From assembly GCF_016464385.1 (NCBI RefSeq), contig NZ_JADMLH010000007.1, forward strand, positions 124,001 through 188,000: a stretch of 64,000 nucleotides of DNA, written 5' to 3'. How positions within the stretch are numbered: the first letter of the stretch is position 1; each line of letters begins with the position of its first letter. The translations under genes were made by a program, and so were the position numbers. Shown here piece by piece: positions 16,644 to 24,206 of the stretch. The stretch is from Nucisporomicrobium flavum. GTDB taxonomy: Bacteria; Actinomycetota; Actinomycetes; Mycobacteriales; Micromonosporaceae. The notes beneath the pieces are model-generated. The model was not told where the DNA came from, did no database searches, and worked only from the letters and a program-made list of their open reading frames with translations.

Positions 16644-16668
16644 CGTGGAGACCGCGCTCAAGGACTGA
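16644..16668 (+). repeat. 25-bp direct repeat, right copy (attR-like)
   Basis: An exact copy of 12532-12556 in the same orientation, again reading VETALKD and a stop, but with no STAS gene in front of it. It lies 86 bases before mraY. Together with the left copy it brackets 4.1 kb containing only the three-gene operon and no recombinase gene. Confidence 0.8.
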
Positions 16669-16754
16669 GGAACCGGGGGTCCGGGCGGCGGCGGCCGCCG
16701 CCGGATGGCAGGATCGTGCCCCGTGAATGATCCGGATCTTGTGGAGGCCCGCCC

Positions 16755-17858
16755 GTGAGGGCGGTCATCGTCGCGGCCGCGGTCGCGTTCATCGTCTCGC
16801 TGTTCGTCACACCGGTCGCGATCCGGGTCTTCAGCGCGCTCAAGGCCGGGCAGCCGATCCGCGCCCTCGGGCTCGCCTCGAACGAGGGCAAGAAGGGCAC
16901 CCCGGCGATGGGGGGCGTCGTGTTCATCCTGGCGACGCTCGTGGCGTACGTCGCGGGGCACGTCGCGCTGATCACGCTGCCGGAGCGGCAGATCGCCCAG
17001 GAGAAGCCGACGATGACGGCCCTCGTCCTGCTCGGACTGTTCGTCTCGTGCGGGGCGGTCGGCTTCGTCGACGACCTCCTCAAGGTCCGCAAGCGCAACT
17101 CCGACGGCGTGTCCGCCCGGGGCAAGCTGCTCGGCCAGGCGGTCATCGGCATCGGGTTCGGCATCGCCGCGCTCTCCGTGGCGAGCACCGGCGGCCAGAC
17201 CGTCATCAGCGAGAACGTCTCGTTCATCCGGGACATCGGCTGGCTGGACGTCGGCAAGGTCGGCGCGGTGATCGCCTTCGTCTTCGTGATCACGGCGATG
17301 TCCAACGGCGTCAACCTCACCGACGGCCTCGACGGGCTGGCGACCGGCGCGTCGACGCTGGTGCTCGGCGCGTACGCGCTGATCGGGTACTGGCAGTACC
17401 GGCACTGGTGCGCCGACGAGATGTACGCCCGCGCGAACGAGTACTGCTACCAGACCCGCGACCCCCTCGAGATCGCGATGATCGCCGCCGCGGCCGCCGG
17501 CGCCTGCGTGGGCTTCCTGTGGTGGAACACGTCCCCGGCCCGCATCTTCATGGGCGACGTGGGCGCGCTCGGGCTCGGCGCCCTGATCGGCGGGCTCGCG
17601 GTGGCGACCCGCACCACGCTGCTCTCGATCCTGATCGGCGGTCTCTTCTTCATCATCACGATCACCTGGGTGATCCAGATCGTCTCCTACCGGACCACCG
17701 GCCGGCGGGTCTTCCGGATGGTGCCGCTGCACCACCACTTCGAGCTGGCCGGGTGGAGCGAGGTCAACATCGTGGTGCGGTTCTGGACCGTGGCCGGCGT
17801 CTGCGTGGCCGCCGGCCTCGGCCTCTTCTACTCGGACTTCCTGGCGGCCACCGGGTAG
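16755..17858 (+). CDS. mraY: Phospho-N-acetylmuramoyl-pentapeptide transferase
   Basis: A 367-residue polytopic enzyme that makes lipid I by moving phospho-MurNAc-pentapeptide onto undecaprenyl phosphate at the inner face of the membrane. Motifs are present: NEGKKGTPAMGG, VGFVDDLLK, NLTDGLDGLA, RIFMGDVGAL and PLHHHFELAGW. About ten helices are expected. GTG 16755 has GGAGG nine bases upstream. The other mur/fts genes are absent, so this copy is outside the usual dcw cluster. It could be a second copy or a dispersed one. Confidence 0.95.
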   Translation: MRAVIVAAAVAFIVSLFVTPVAIRVFSALKAGQPIRALGLASNEGKKGTPAMGGVVFILATLVAYVAGHVALITLPERQIAQEKPTMTALVLLGLFVSCGAVGFVDDLLKVRKRNSDGVSARGKLLGQAVIGIGFGIAALSVASTGGQTVISENVSFIRDIGWLDVGKVGAVIAFVFVITAMSNGVNLTDGLDGLATGASTLVLGAYALIGYWQYRHWCADEMYARANEYCYQTRDPLEIAMIAAAAAGACVGFLWWNTSPARIFMGDVGALGLGALIGGLAVATRTTLLSILIGGLFFIITITWVIQIVSYRTTGRRVFRMVPLHHHFELAGWSEVNIVVRFWTVAGVCVAAGLGLFYSDFLAATG

Positions 17859-17889
17859 GGCCACGGCCGTGGCCCCACCCGGGACTGCC

Positions 17890-18264
17890 CTACAGGTACG
17901 GCCGGGTGATCAGCTCGATGGCGTGACCGGAGGGGTCCTTGAAGTAGACGCCCCGGCCGCCGTGCTCGTGGTTGATCTCGCCCGGGCGGCGCATCTGCGG
18001 ATCGGCCCAGTGCACGACGCCGCCGTCCCGCAGCCGCCGCAGCGCCCGGTCGAACAGGTCGTCGTCCAGCAGGAACGCGTAGTGCTGCATCTGGATCTCG
18101 ACCGGCGGCTCGGCGAACTGCAGCAGCACGCCGTCGCTGAGCTGGATGTTGGTGAAGACACCCCAGGACGGGGCCTCCGGGACCTCGAGCAGGTCCCGGA
18201 AGAAGCGGGCCGACTCGGCCCGGTCCTTCGACGCGATGATGGTGTGGTTGAACGTGACTGTCAC
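17890..18264 (-). CDS. VOC-family (glyoxalase/bleomycin-resistance fold) protein
   Basis: A 124-residue metal-binding VOC protein: VTFNHTIIASKDRAESARFFRDLL at the start, and GVYFKDPSGHAIELITRPY at the end, the usual His/Glu ligand region. Members include dioxygenases, isomerases and drug-binding proteins, and the substrate is not evident. GTG 18264 has GAGG seven bases upstream. It is convergent with mraY. Confidence 0.88.
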   Translation of the reverse strand: MTVTFNHTIIASKDRAESARFFRDLLEVPEAPSWGVFTNIQLSDGVLLQFAEPPVEIQMQHYAFLLDDDLFDRALRRLRDGGVVHWADPQMRRPGEINHEHGGRGVYFKDPSGHAIELITRPYL

Positions 18265-18683
18265 TGATGAACCTCGCTGATGGTCTCGGTACGACGATGG
18301 ACGCTCGGTGCTCGAAGCACCGGAGGTCCTCGCGCCCGTCCTGCCGTCAGCGGTCCACCGGAGAGCCCGTCCGTGAATGGCGTATCGCCGGCCCGGTGTT
18401 CACGGAGGTCACCTTAGCTTGCCGGTTAACCTCCCGCTCCACCGCCGGCGTCGCTGCGGAGAGTTCGCTGCGTCGTCAAGGGTGACGACGGTGCACGTCG
18501 GCCACGCGCTGGGCACAGGCAGCGATTGGACCCAGCGCGCCTTGTCTGCGGCATGACAGTGCGAAGCTTGGAAAGGGCCGCGCCGCGGCCCCGAGACTGG
18601 GCAGGAGCCGGCAATGTTCCGAAGTCCTGCACCCCGTGTCTGGGGGAACCGACGGCCGCAGCCTCACGACGAGCGGAGACGCA
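18265..18683. other. Intergenic stretch without a recognisable gene
   Basis: No frame here has both a plausible start and protein-like composition, and no RNA gene or repeat was recognised. It must hold the promoter of the VOC gene on the left and of the small gene at 18684 on the right. Confidence 0.5.
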
Positions 18684-18995
18684 GTGGGCCCTGAAGAAAA
18701 CACCTATGTGCGGGATCAGAATGCTCGAGTAGACCCGATGCTCACACTCGGGACGATCACCGTCGCCGGCCTGCGGTCCATCCTCGCCGATCTGCCAGAC
18801 GAGGCCATCGTTGTCGTCGCAAGCGACGGAGCGGGTGGAGTCGACTGTCTGCCACTGGCCGACGTGGAGGAGGTCTGGTACTTCCCAACTGCCGGCGAGT
18901 CCGCTCCGCTCGGGCGCGACGGCGATGGCAACGTCCACGAGCCCGGCTCCCGTGACCTGTACGCGGTGTTGCTACGCCCGGCTGACCGCCGCTGA
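18684..18995 (+). CDS. Small hypothetical protein
   Basis: About 103 residues from GTG 18684, which has GGAG eight bases upstream; ATG 18738 (MLTLGTITVAGLRSIL) is an alternative that would give 85 residues. The core reads like a small alpha/beta fold with ILADLPDEAIVVVASDG and a VEEVWYF strand. It is Asp/Glu-rich and has no signal peptide or membrane helix. Small proteins with this start occur in actinomycete accessory regions, but no function is recognised. Confidence 0.6.
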   Translation: MGPEENTYVRDQNARVDPMLTLGTITVAGLRSILADLPDEAIVVVASDGAGGVDCLPLADVEEVWYFPTAGESAPLGRDGDGNVHEPGSRDLYAVLLRPADRR

Positions 18996-19074
18996 CCGGT
19001 GCCCTTAGCGCCCATTATCGGCGGCAGGAGAGTACGTGACAGCGACGCATGATCGTCCATGAAAGACTGGGTTG

Positions 19075-19583
19075 ATGAAGAACCTGGTCATCGTCGGCGG
19101 CACGATGGGGGTCGGCAAGACCGCGACCTGTCGCGAACTGCAGGAGATACTCCCACGGAACGTATTTCTCGACGGTGACTGGTGTTGGGACACGCGTCCG
19201 TTCGTCGTCACGGAGGAGACGATACGGATGGTGGAGAGCAATATTGCTCACTTGCTCAACGGGTTCCTCGACTGCTCGGAGTTCGACAACGTCATCTTCT
19301 GCTGGGTGCTCCATGAGCAGCGGATACTGGACGATCTTGTAGCGAATCTGAATCATGGAGACTGCACGGTCCACAGTTTTCGCTCGTCAGCAATGAGGAG
19401 GCCCTGTCGGAAAGATTGAGCCGCGACATCGCAGCCGGAAAACGAAGACCGGAAATTATTGAGCTCAGCCTGGCGCGCCTGCCGCTATATGATGAGCTCG
19501 ACGCCATCAAGATTGATGTAACTAATATCTCGCCGGCCGACGCGGCAACTCGGATCAAGAACTGCCTGAAGGCCTGTGAGTGA
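19075..19583 (+). pseudogene. P-loop nucleotide kinase-like gene, interrupted by a frameshift
   Basis: The first 101 codons give a P-loop kinase: Walker A GGTMGVGKT at residues 8-16, then VFLDGDWCWDTRPFVVT and NVIFCWVLHEQ. The frame then breaks at the T-run 19377-19380. Read one base back, it continues SLVSNEEALSERLSRDI and runs through LARLPLYDELDAIKIDV to TGA at 19581-19583, completing a protein of the usual 170 residues. A single missing base explains it: either a real null mutation or a sequencing error in a homopolymer. Similar small kinases occur singly in Bacillus and actinomycetes; the substrate is unknown. Codon use is less GC-biased than the surroundings, which suggests transfer. 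Confidence 0.8.
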
Positions 19584-19820
19584 GCGCACCCGACCGTACG
19601 GCTGAATCGCGCAACAGCGAGCCCGGCAGCCAGCCACTGCCCGGCTGGCCCGCAGTCCAAGCGCTCACTGTCGGCGGCTACTTGAGTGCGCGTCGGCGGA
19701 GTCATCGTCAGGTACAGCGTTCTTAGGGGCGTTGCTGGTCGCGCAGCGTTCAGTGGTGGCGAGGGATGTGGTGGGTGTTGCTCGCAGTCCTGCGATGAAC
19801 ATCGCCGCGCCCGCGCTCGC

Positions 19821-20963
19821 CTAGGCCGCGATGGTGGCGAAAACTGGGCGTGTACCGGCGAATTGCAGGGCGGGGCCCACGGATACGGAAGCGACGAAGC
19901 CGGCCAGGTTTTCGGTGGTCGTGACGGCGGCCAGAACGTGCGGTCTGCGGTCAGGTGCGGTACGCAACGTGAAGCGCGTGATCAGCGTCGCCGCGAGTAT
20001 TGGCGTGGCCAGGCCGGTCAGGAACAATCCGATGGCCACGATGACCGGCCGTTGGGCGAGGAGCAGCCACAGCGGCAGGGCGAGCAACGCCGCAGCCGTG
20101 GTGAGGGCGGCAATGCCCATCCGGCTCAGCGCGGTGATCGCGACCAGGCTGCCGAGCGCAAGGCCGGCACCGTTGGTCGCCGTGAGCAGCCCTAACGTGC
20201 GGGGATCACCGCCGAGGTTGTTCAGGACCAGCACGGGCAGGCAGAGGAAGACTGCCGGGACTGCGAGTGTCACAAGGGCCAGTGCGGCGCCGAGGAGACG
20301 CAGGGCCGGGTCGCCCAGCACGTCGCGAAAGCCGCTGCCGCTCGCAGGGGTTGTCCGCTCGCTCGTGGCGGGCCGCCCGGCGCGGGGTCGCACGAAGACG
20401 AGCACGATGATGAAGGACACCAGATATGTCGCGGCGTCGATCCAGAGGACCTCTGACGGGCCGAGCAGCGCGATCAGCACGCCTCCGACCGCGGGGCCGG
20501 CAAGCGCGGCGAACCTGGTTGCGCCGTCGATGAGGCTGTTGGCGCGGCCAAGGAGCCTTTCATCGGTGCCCCGCACCGGCCCCAGCAGTTCGGGAAGGAT
20601 CAGCCGTTGCGACGACACATACGGCGTGGTGAACACGCCGAGCCCGAACGACACCGCGAGCAGGACCGGCAGGCTCAGTCCACCGGCCAGGTGCAGCAGC
20701 GGTATCGACGCCATCAACGGCCCGCGGGCCGCATCGCCGATCAGCATGGTTCGCCGCGCGCCCAGTCGAGCGATCAGCTTGCCGCTGGGCAGTCCGAGGG
20801 CCACCACGCCCACGAACTCGGCGGTCAGCACCAGGCTCATCTTCACCGGCGATCCGGTGGTGATCAGCACGAACCACGGGAGCGCCAGAATGGTCAACCA
20901 GGACCCGAACGTGGACAGCAGCTTCGCGGTGAACAGCGCCAGCAGGCCGGGTGTGCGCAGCAT
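19821..20963 (-). CDS. MFS transporter
   Basis: A 380-residue major facilitator with about ten to twelve helices. It starts MLRTPGLLALFTAKLLSTFGSWLTILALPWF, typical of the MFS_3/enterobactin-exporter-like group, and has the loop GKLIARLGARRTML between helices 2 and 3. It probably exports a small molecule or drug. Its ATG overlaps the TGA of the upstream ArsR gene (TGATG), so the pair is coupled. The C-terminus is a little short for the family. Substrate unknown; regulation by the ArsR protein is likely. Confidence 0.88.
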   Translation of the reverse strand: MLRTPGLLALFTAKLLSTFGSWLTILALPWFVLITTGSPVKMSLVLTAEFVGVVALGLPSGKLIARLGARRTMLIGDAARGPLMASIPLLHLAGGLSLPVLLAVSFGLGVFTTPYVSSQRLILPELLGPVRGTDERLLGRANSLIDGATRFAALAGPAVGGVLIALLGPSEVLWIDAATYLVSFIIVLVFVRPRAGRPATSERTTPASGSGFRDVLGDPALRLLGAALALVTLAVPAVFLCLPVLVLNNLGGDPRTLGLLTATNGAGLALGSLVAITALSRMGIAALTTAAALLALPLWLLLAQRPVIVAIGLFLTGLATPILAATLITRFTLRTAPDRRPHVLAAVTTTENLAGFVASVSVGPALQFAGTRPVFATIAA

Positions 20964-21538
20964 CAGCTGGGACCGTCGTAGGTCGGAACGGCATAGGCGA
21001 AGAAGGCGACCTGGCGGGCGCCCCGTTTGCGGGGCCGGGCGGGGTCCGTGTACTCCGCGATGACGGCTTTGATCCGCTCGGTCGCTTCGGTAAGTTCGTC
21101 GGGGTCGAGGTAGCCCATGTCCTCGCCGAGCCAGGCGGCTTCCCGCCAGGTCACATCGAACTCGTCCTCGTGACGCTGGAATTCGTCGAGGGCGGCGAGT
21201 CGGTGGGCTATGAAGTGCTCGCGCAGTGCTCGGGAAGCGGCCGCGAACTCCGGCGAGCCGTCCCCGGTCGCGGTCCAGGTGATCCCGCGGCTGGTGGCCT
21301 GCCACGGTCGCTCGCGCCCACGCGCCAGATGGAGGGCCGGCTCGACAAGGCCCCATTTCGCCAGTTGGCCGACGTGATAGCTGACCGATGCCGTCGACTC
21401 GCCGGTCAGATCCGCCAGCCTTCTACCGGTCGCTGGACCATCCACGGTCAGCAGTTCGAGCAACTTGAGTCGAATCGGATGGGCCAGCGCGCGCAAGGCC
21501 TGAGGGTCGGTGATCTGCTTCCGATGCTGAGCGGCCAC
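20963..21538 (-). CDS. ArsR-family winged-helix transcriptional regulator
   Basis: A 191-residue protein. The N-terminal HTH reads ALRALAHPIRLKLLELLTVDGPATGRRLADLTGESTASVSYHVGQL. No metal-binding Cys motif is seen. The C-terminal half has a helical ligand or dimer domain (REHFIAHRLAALDEFQ). The start GTG at 21538 has no Shine-Dalgarno but a promoter right in front of it. It is cotranscribed with the MFS gene and probably represses it until the exported compound binds. Confidence 0.9.
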   Translation of the reverse strand: MAAQHRKQITDPQALRALAHPIRLKLLELLTVDGPATGRRLADLTGESTASVSYHVGQLAKWGLVEPALHLARGRERPWQATSRGITWTATGDGSPEFAAASRALREHFIAHRLAALDEFQRHEDEFDVTWREAAWLGEDMGYLDPDELTEATERIKAVIAEYTDPARPRKRGARQVAFFAYAVPTYDGPS

Positions 21539-21580
21539 TTAGCCAAGGTATGTTGGCCAAGGACTCTTGGTCAAGGCCGC
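21539..21580 (-). promoter_or_regulatory. Leaderless promoter with three 14-bp operator-like repeats for the ArsR/MFS pair
   Basis: On the minus strand TTGACC (21569-21574) is a -35, then an 18-base spacer, then TACCTT (21545-21550) as -10, ending six bases before the GTG. That fits a leaderless mRNA. The same stretch read forward is three tandem 14-mers beginning TTAGCCAAGG, TTGGCCAAGG and TTGGTCAAGG. The middle one contains the palindrome TTGGCCAA inside the promoter spacer, a natural place for repressor binding. Confidence 0.6.
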
Positions 21581-21980
21581 GTGCTCCAGGCCGCCAGGGC
21601 GCGTGGCGTCGTCGAAACGATGCTGCCGGTGAGCCGAGCACTGCTGGGGAAGGCGGGCGGTGGTGGCGACTTCGAAGCGAGAGTTGTTCACGGCTCCCCG
21701 CGATGTAGCGAGGCGGGAGCCACGTTCACCCCGAACGCCGCGGTGACCGGCGCTCATCCACGGCCCCGCGAACGCCGCCCAGGCCGCGCGATATCCGCCG
21801 CAGATGAGCGCACCTCTTGCTGGGCCATTCCCTTTGTCTGGGTCGGCCATGTCGCCGGCTGGCTCGGGCCTGACGCGAGCTTCTGGGTTCTCTGCGCGCC
21901 GCTGCCGATGGGTGTCCTTGCCGTCACGTTGTTCGGGCCACGTGAGGCTCCGAATCTGCACAAACGGTAGATGGGGTGCC
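21581..21980. other. Intergenic stretch before the IS element
   Basis: No convincing gene. One plus-strand frame at about 21800-21970 encodes a hydrophobic segment (VWVGHVAGWLGPDASFWVLC) without a start or family match; it may be a decayed membrane-protein fragment or chance. Confidence 0.4.
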
Positions 21981-23505
21981 GCCCCGTGGCTGGCGGAGGC
22001 AAGATCTGCGGGGCCGTTGGATAAGAAGAATCCGCGCTTAGCGGCGCCGCCGCGCGTCCACACCTCCTATGCGATAGTTCCGGGTGCGCCACGCACTCAT
22101 CTCGGCTACTTGTTGACTGGTGGCACAACCGCGCCCGGCCAGGCATGGTCGAGGTGACCGGCGGAGTCGCTCTCAATTCGGCTGCCTACCCGCGTCTTGG
22201 TGTGGCTCAGATTTGGCATGCGCCTGCCGGTCACCGCGGCGCGGAGAGGCTCGAGAGGGGTCTGCCCAGCTCAAAGTAGCGGTGCTCTCCTCGCCGGCAG
22301 TCCTGTCGGGATCGAGGAAGGAAACGGCATGGCCCGGGTCGTCATCGGTGTGGATCCGCACAAGCGCTCCGCCACCATCGAGATCATCAACGAGCGTGAG
22401 CAAGCCGTCGGTCAAGGCCGCTTCGGCACCGACCGTGACGGCTACAAAGCCATGCTGGCCGCCGGCCGTCAACACAACGACCGGGTGTGGGCGGTCGAGG
22501 GCTGCAACGGCATCGGCCGGCACGTCGCCCAACGCCTGGTCGCCGACGGCGAGACCGTACTGGACGTCCCAGCGAAGCTGTCCGCCCGGGCCCGGGTCTT
22601 CGCCACCGGCCAGAGCCGCAAGACCGACCCGGTCGACGCCCGCAGCGTCGCCGTGGTCGCTCTGCGCACCGACGGCCTGCGGCAAGTCGTCGTGGACGAC
22701 ACCACAGTGGCGTTGCGGCTGCTGGTCGACCGCCGTGACCAACTCGGCCGCGCCCGCACCGAGACCGTCAGTCGACTGCACCACCTGCTGCTCGAGCTCG
22801 TTCCCGGCGGCGCCAAGAAGTTCCTGTCCGCGCAGCAGGCCCGCGCACTTCTGAACACCGTGCGCCCCCGTGACGTCGTCGGCAAGACCCGCCGGTGGCT
22901 GGCCTCTGAACTGATCCACGAACTCACCGTGATCGACAAGAAGATCGAAATCGCCAACGCCGAACTCACCGATCTGGTCCACAGCACCGGCAGCACCCTG
23001 CAGGAACTGAACGGCATCGGCCCATCCGGCGCCGCCCGCCTGCTCGGCGACATCGGTGACATCGGCCGGTTCACCAGCCGCGCCCACGTCGCATCCTGGA
23101 ACGGCACCGCTCCGCTGGACGCATCGTCCGGCGACCAGAACCGGCACCGACTCTCCCGCGCCGGCAACCGGCGCATCAACCGCGTTTTGCACATCATGGC
23201 CGTCGTTCAACTTCGCCGTGACACCGAAGGCCGCGCCTACTACCGGCGCAAACTCGCCGCCGGCAAGACCCCGATGGAAGCCATGCGCTGCCTCAAACGG
23301 CGACTGTCCGACATCGTCTACCGGCAGATGCTCGCCGACGCCAAGCGGCTTACGACGGGCCCGGGAGGACACGTGGGGGCGACTCTGCAATCCAGCGCGG
23401 CCGATCAAATCCCCATGATCGGCACTTCGGAGAAGTCACTCCCGGACCCGCCAACCCACAGCCTAAAACAGCCCTCATGATCAACACTTGACTTAGAGGG
23501 GTGCC
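21981..23505 (+). mobile_element. IS110-family insertion sequence (borders tentative)
   Basis: An intact transposase gene is flanked on its left by a long non-coding stretch and on the right by about 25 bases. The octamer GGGGTGCC occurs at 21973-21980 and 23498-23505, which would bound a 1.5-kb element, a normal IS110 size. IS110 elements have no terminal inverted repeats and encode a guide (bridge) RNA in a non-coding end, here expected in 21981-22328. The borders rest only on this short match and may be off. Confidence 0.6.
22329..23480 (+). CDS. IS110-family transposase (DEDD recombinase)
   Basis: A 383-residue full-length transposase. The RuvC-like DEDD residues are all present: Asp9 in VIGVDPHK, Glu57 in WAVEGCNG, and Asp100 and Asp103 in RKTDPVDARS. 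The C-terminal Transposase_20 part has LNGIGPSGAARLLGDIG and the catalytic Ser276 in LSRAGNRRINR. ATG 22329 follows GAGGAAGG. With all active residues kept, the element is probably functional. Its long upstream non-coding region suits an IS110-type bridge RNA. Confidence 0.95.
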   Translation: MARVVIGVDPHKRSATIEIINEREQAVGQGRFGTDRDGYKAMLAAGRQHNDRVWAVEGCNGIGRHVAQRLVADGETVLDVPAKLSARARVFATGQSRKTDPVDARSVAVVALRTDGLRQVVVDDTTVALRLLVDRRDQLGRARTETVSRLHHLLLELVPGGAKKFLSAQQARALLNTVRPRDVVGKTRRWLASELIHELTVIDKKIEIANAELTDLVHSTGSTLQELNGIGPSGAARLLGDIGDIGRFTSRAHVASWNGTAPLDASSGDQNRHRLSRAGNRRINRVLHIMAVVQLRRDTEGRAYYRRKLAAGKTPMEAMRCLKRRLSDIVYRQMLADAKRLTTGPGGHVGATLQSSAADQIPMIGTSEKSLPDPPTHSLKQPS

Positions 23506-23631
23506 AGATCCGTGTACCCGTCAAGTCTGTCTCCCAGCCGGATGCCGTGACTCGAGCATCATGCGGTGCCTACGTAATTGACGCTTCGGCAAGCTCAGCC
23601 TTGTCCGCAGCTACCGATAATCGTTGTGGCG

Positions 23632-24045
23632 GCCATGGCCGACCGAGCAGAAGCGATCGGTGTGTTGGCGGATTTCCGTGAGGAGCTCTACCGATGCGTG
23701 ACCCGGCGGGCGGACGCCTTGTTCGAGCTGACCGACGCGCTGCTGTGCACCGACGGTCCGGTCAAGACCCTGGTCGGGTTGTTCCTGGCTCCGGAGCACC
23801 GACGTGGCCACGGCGCGTTGTATGAAGCGCTCAACCACGGCCGCATCGACGTGGAACGCCGAGCCGGCAGCTGGCCGGCTTGCCGTTCCGAGGACGGCGG
23901 ACGGCCGCCTGGTACCCGCTCGCCCCGGCCCGAGTGCGGCGGGGGTTTCGGAACCTGCGCGCGACCGGCGTCTCGCCAGCGCGTGCACCTGAACCGAGCA
24001 AACCCGGTCCCGGGCCGCCCGGCTCTCGCAATCGGCACACCGCAA
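23632..24045 (+). pseudogene. Degenerate transposase fragment (IS701-like DDE family)
   Basis: The frame from ATG 23632 reads ADRAEAIGVLADFREELYRC, then FELTDALLCTDGPVKTLVGL and APEHRRGHGALYEALNHGRIDV. This is the N-terminus of the large IS701-type transposases common in Streptomyces and relatives. After about 80 residues similarity jumps frames (LAVPRTADGRLV is in another frame) and then ends, so only the first quarter remains and it is broken. Non-functional. It lies directly beside the IS110 element, marking this as a landing zone for mobile DNA. Confidence 0.7.
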
Positions 24046-24162
24046 CCCGCTATGACGTAGGACTCGTACCGGTCACCGGCCAGGCCATCAACGACCGGCC
24101 CACCAGAAGAAGGACACCAAACGCCAGCGTACGGGTTGAAGCGTAAGCTCGCCGAACGCGAA

Positions 24163-24189
24163 GGCGCCCCGGGGAACCCCCGGGGCGCC
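24163..24189. terminator. Hairpin terminator after the metalloprotease gene
   Basis: A 12-bp perfect stem (GGCGCCCCGGGG at 24163-24174, complement at 24178-24189) with a 3-base loop, 17 bases beyond the stop of the minus-strand protease gene. Confidence 0.75.
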
Positions 24190-24206
24190 GTGCGTGCGCG
24201 GACCGA

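Noticed and set aside
21804..22157. Possible gene upstream of the IS110 transposase
   Set aside because: No ribosome-binding site and no protein-like composition; it crosses the inferred IS border.
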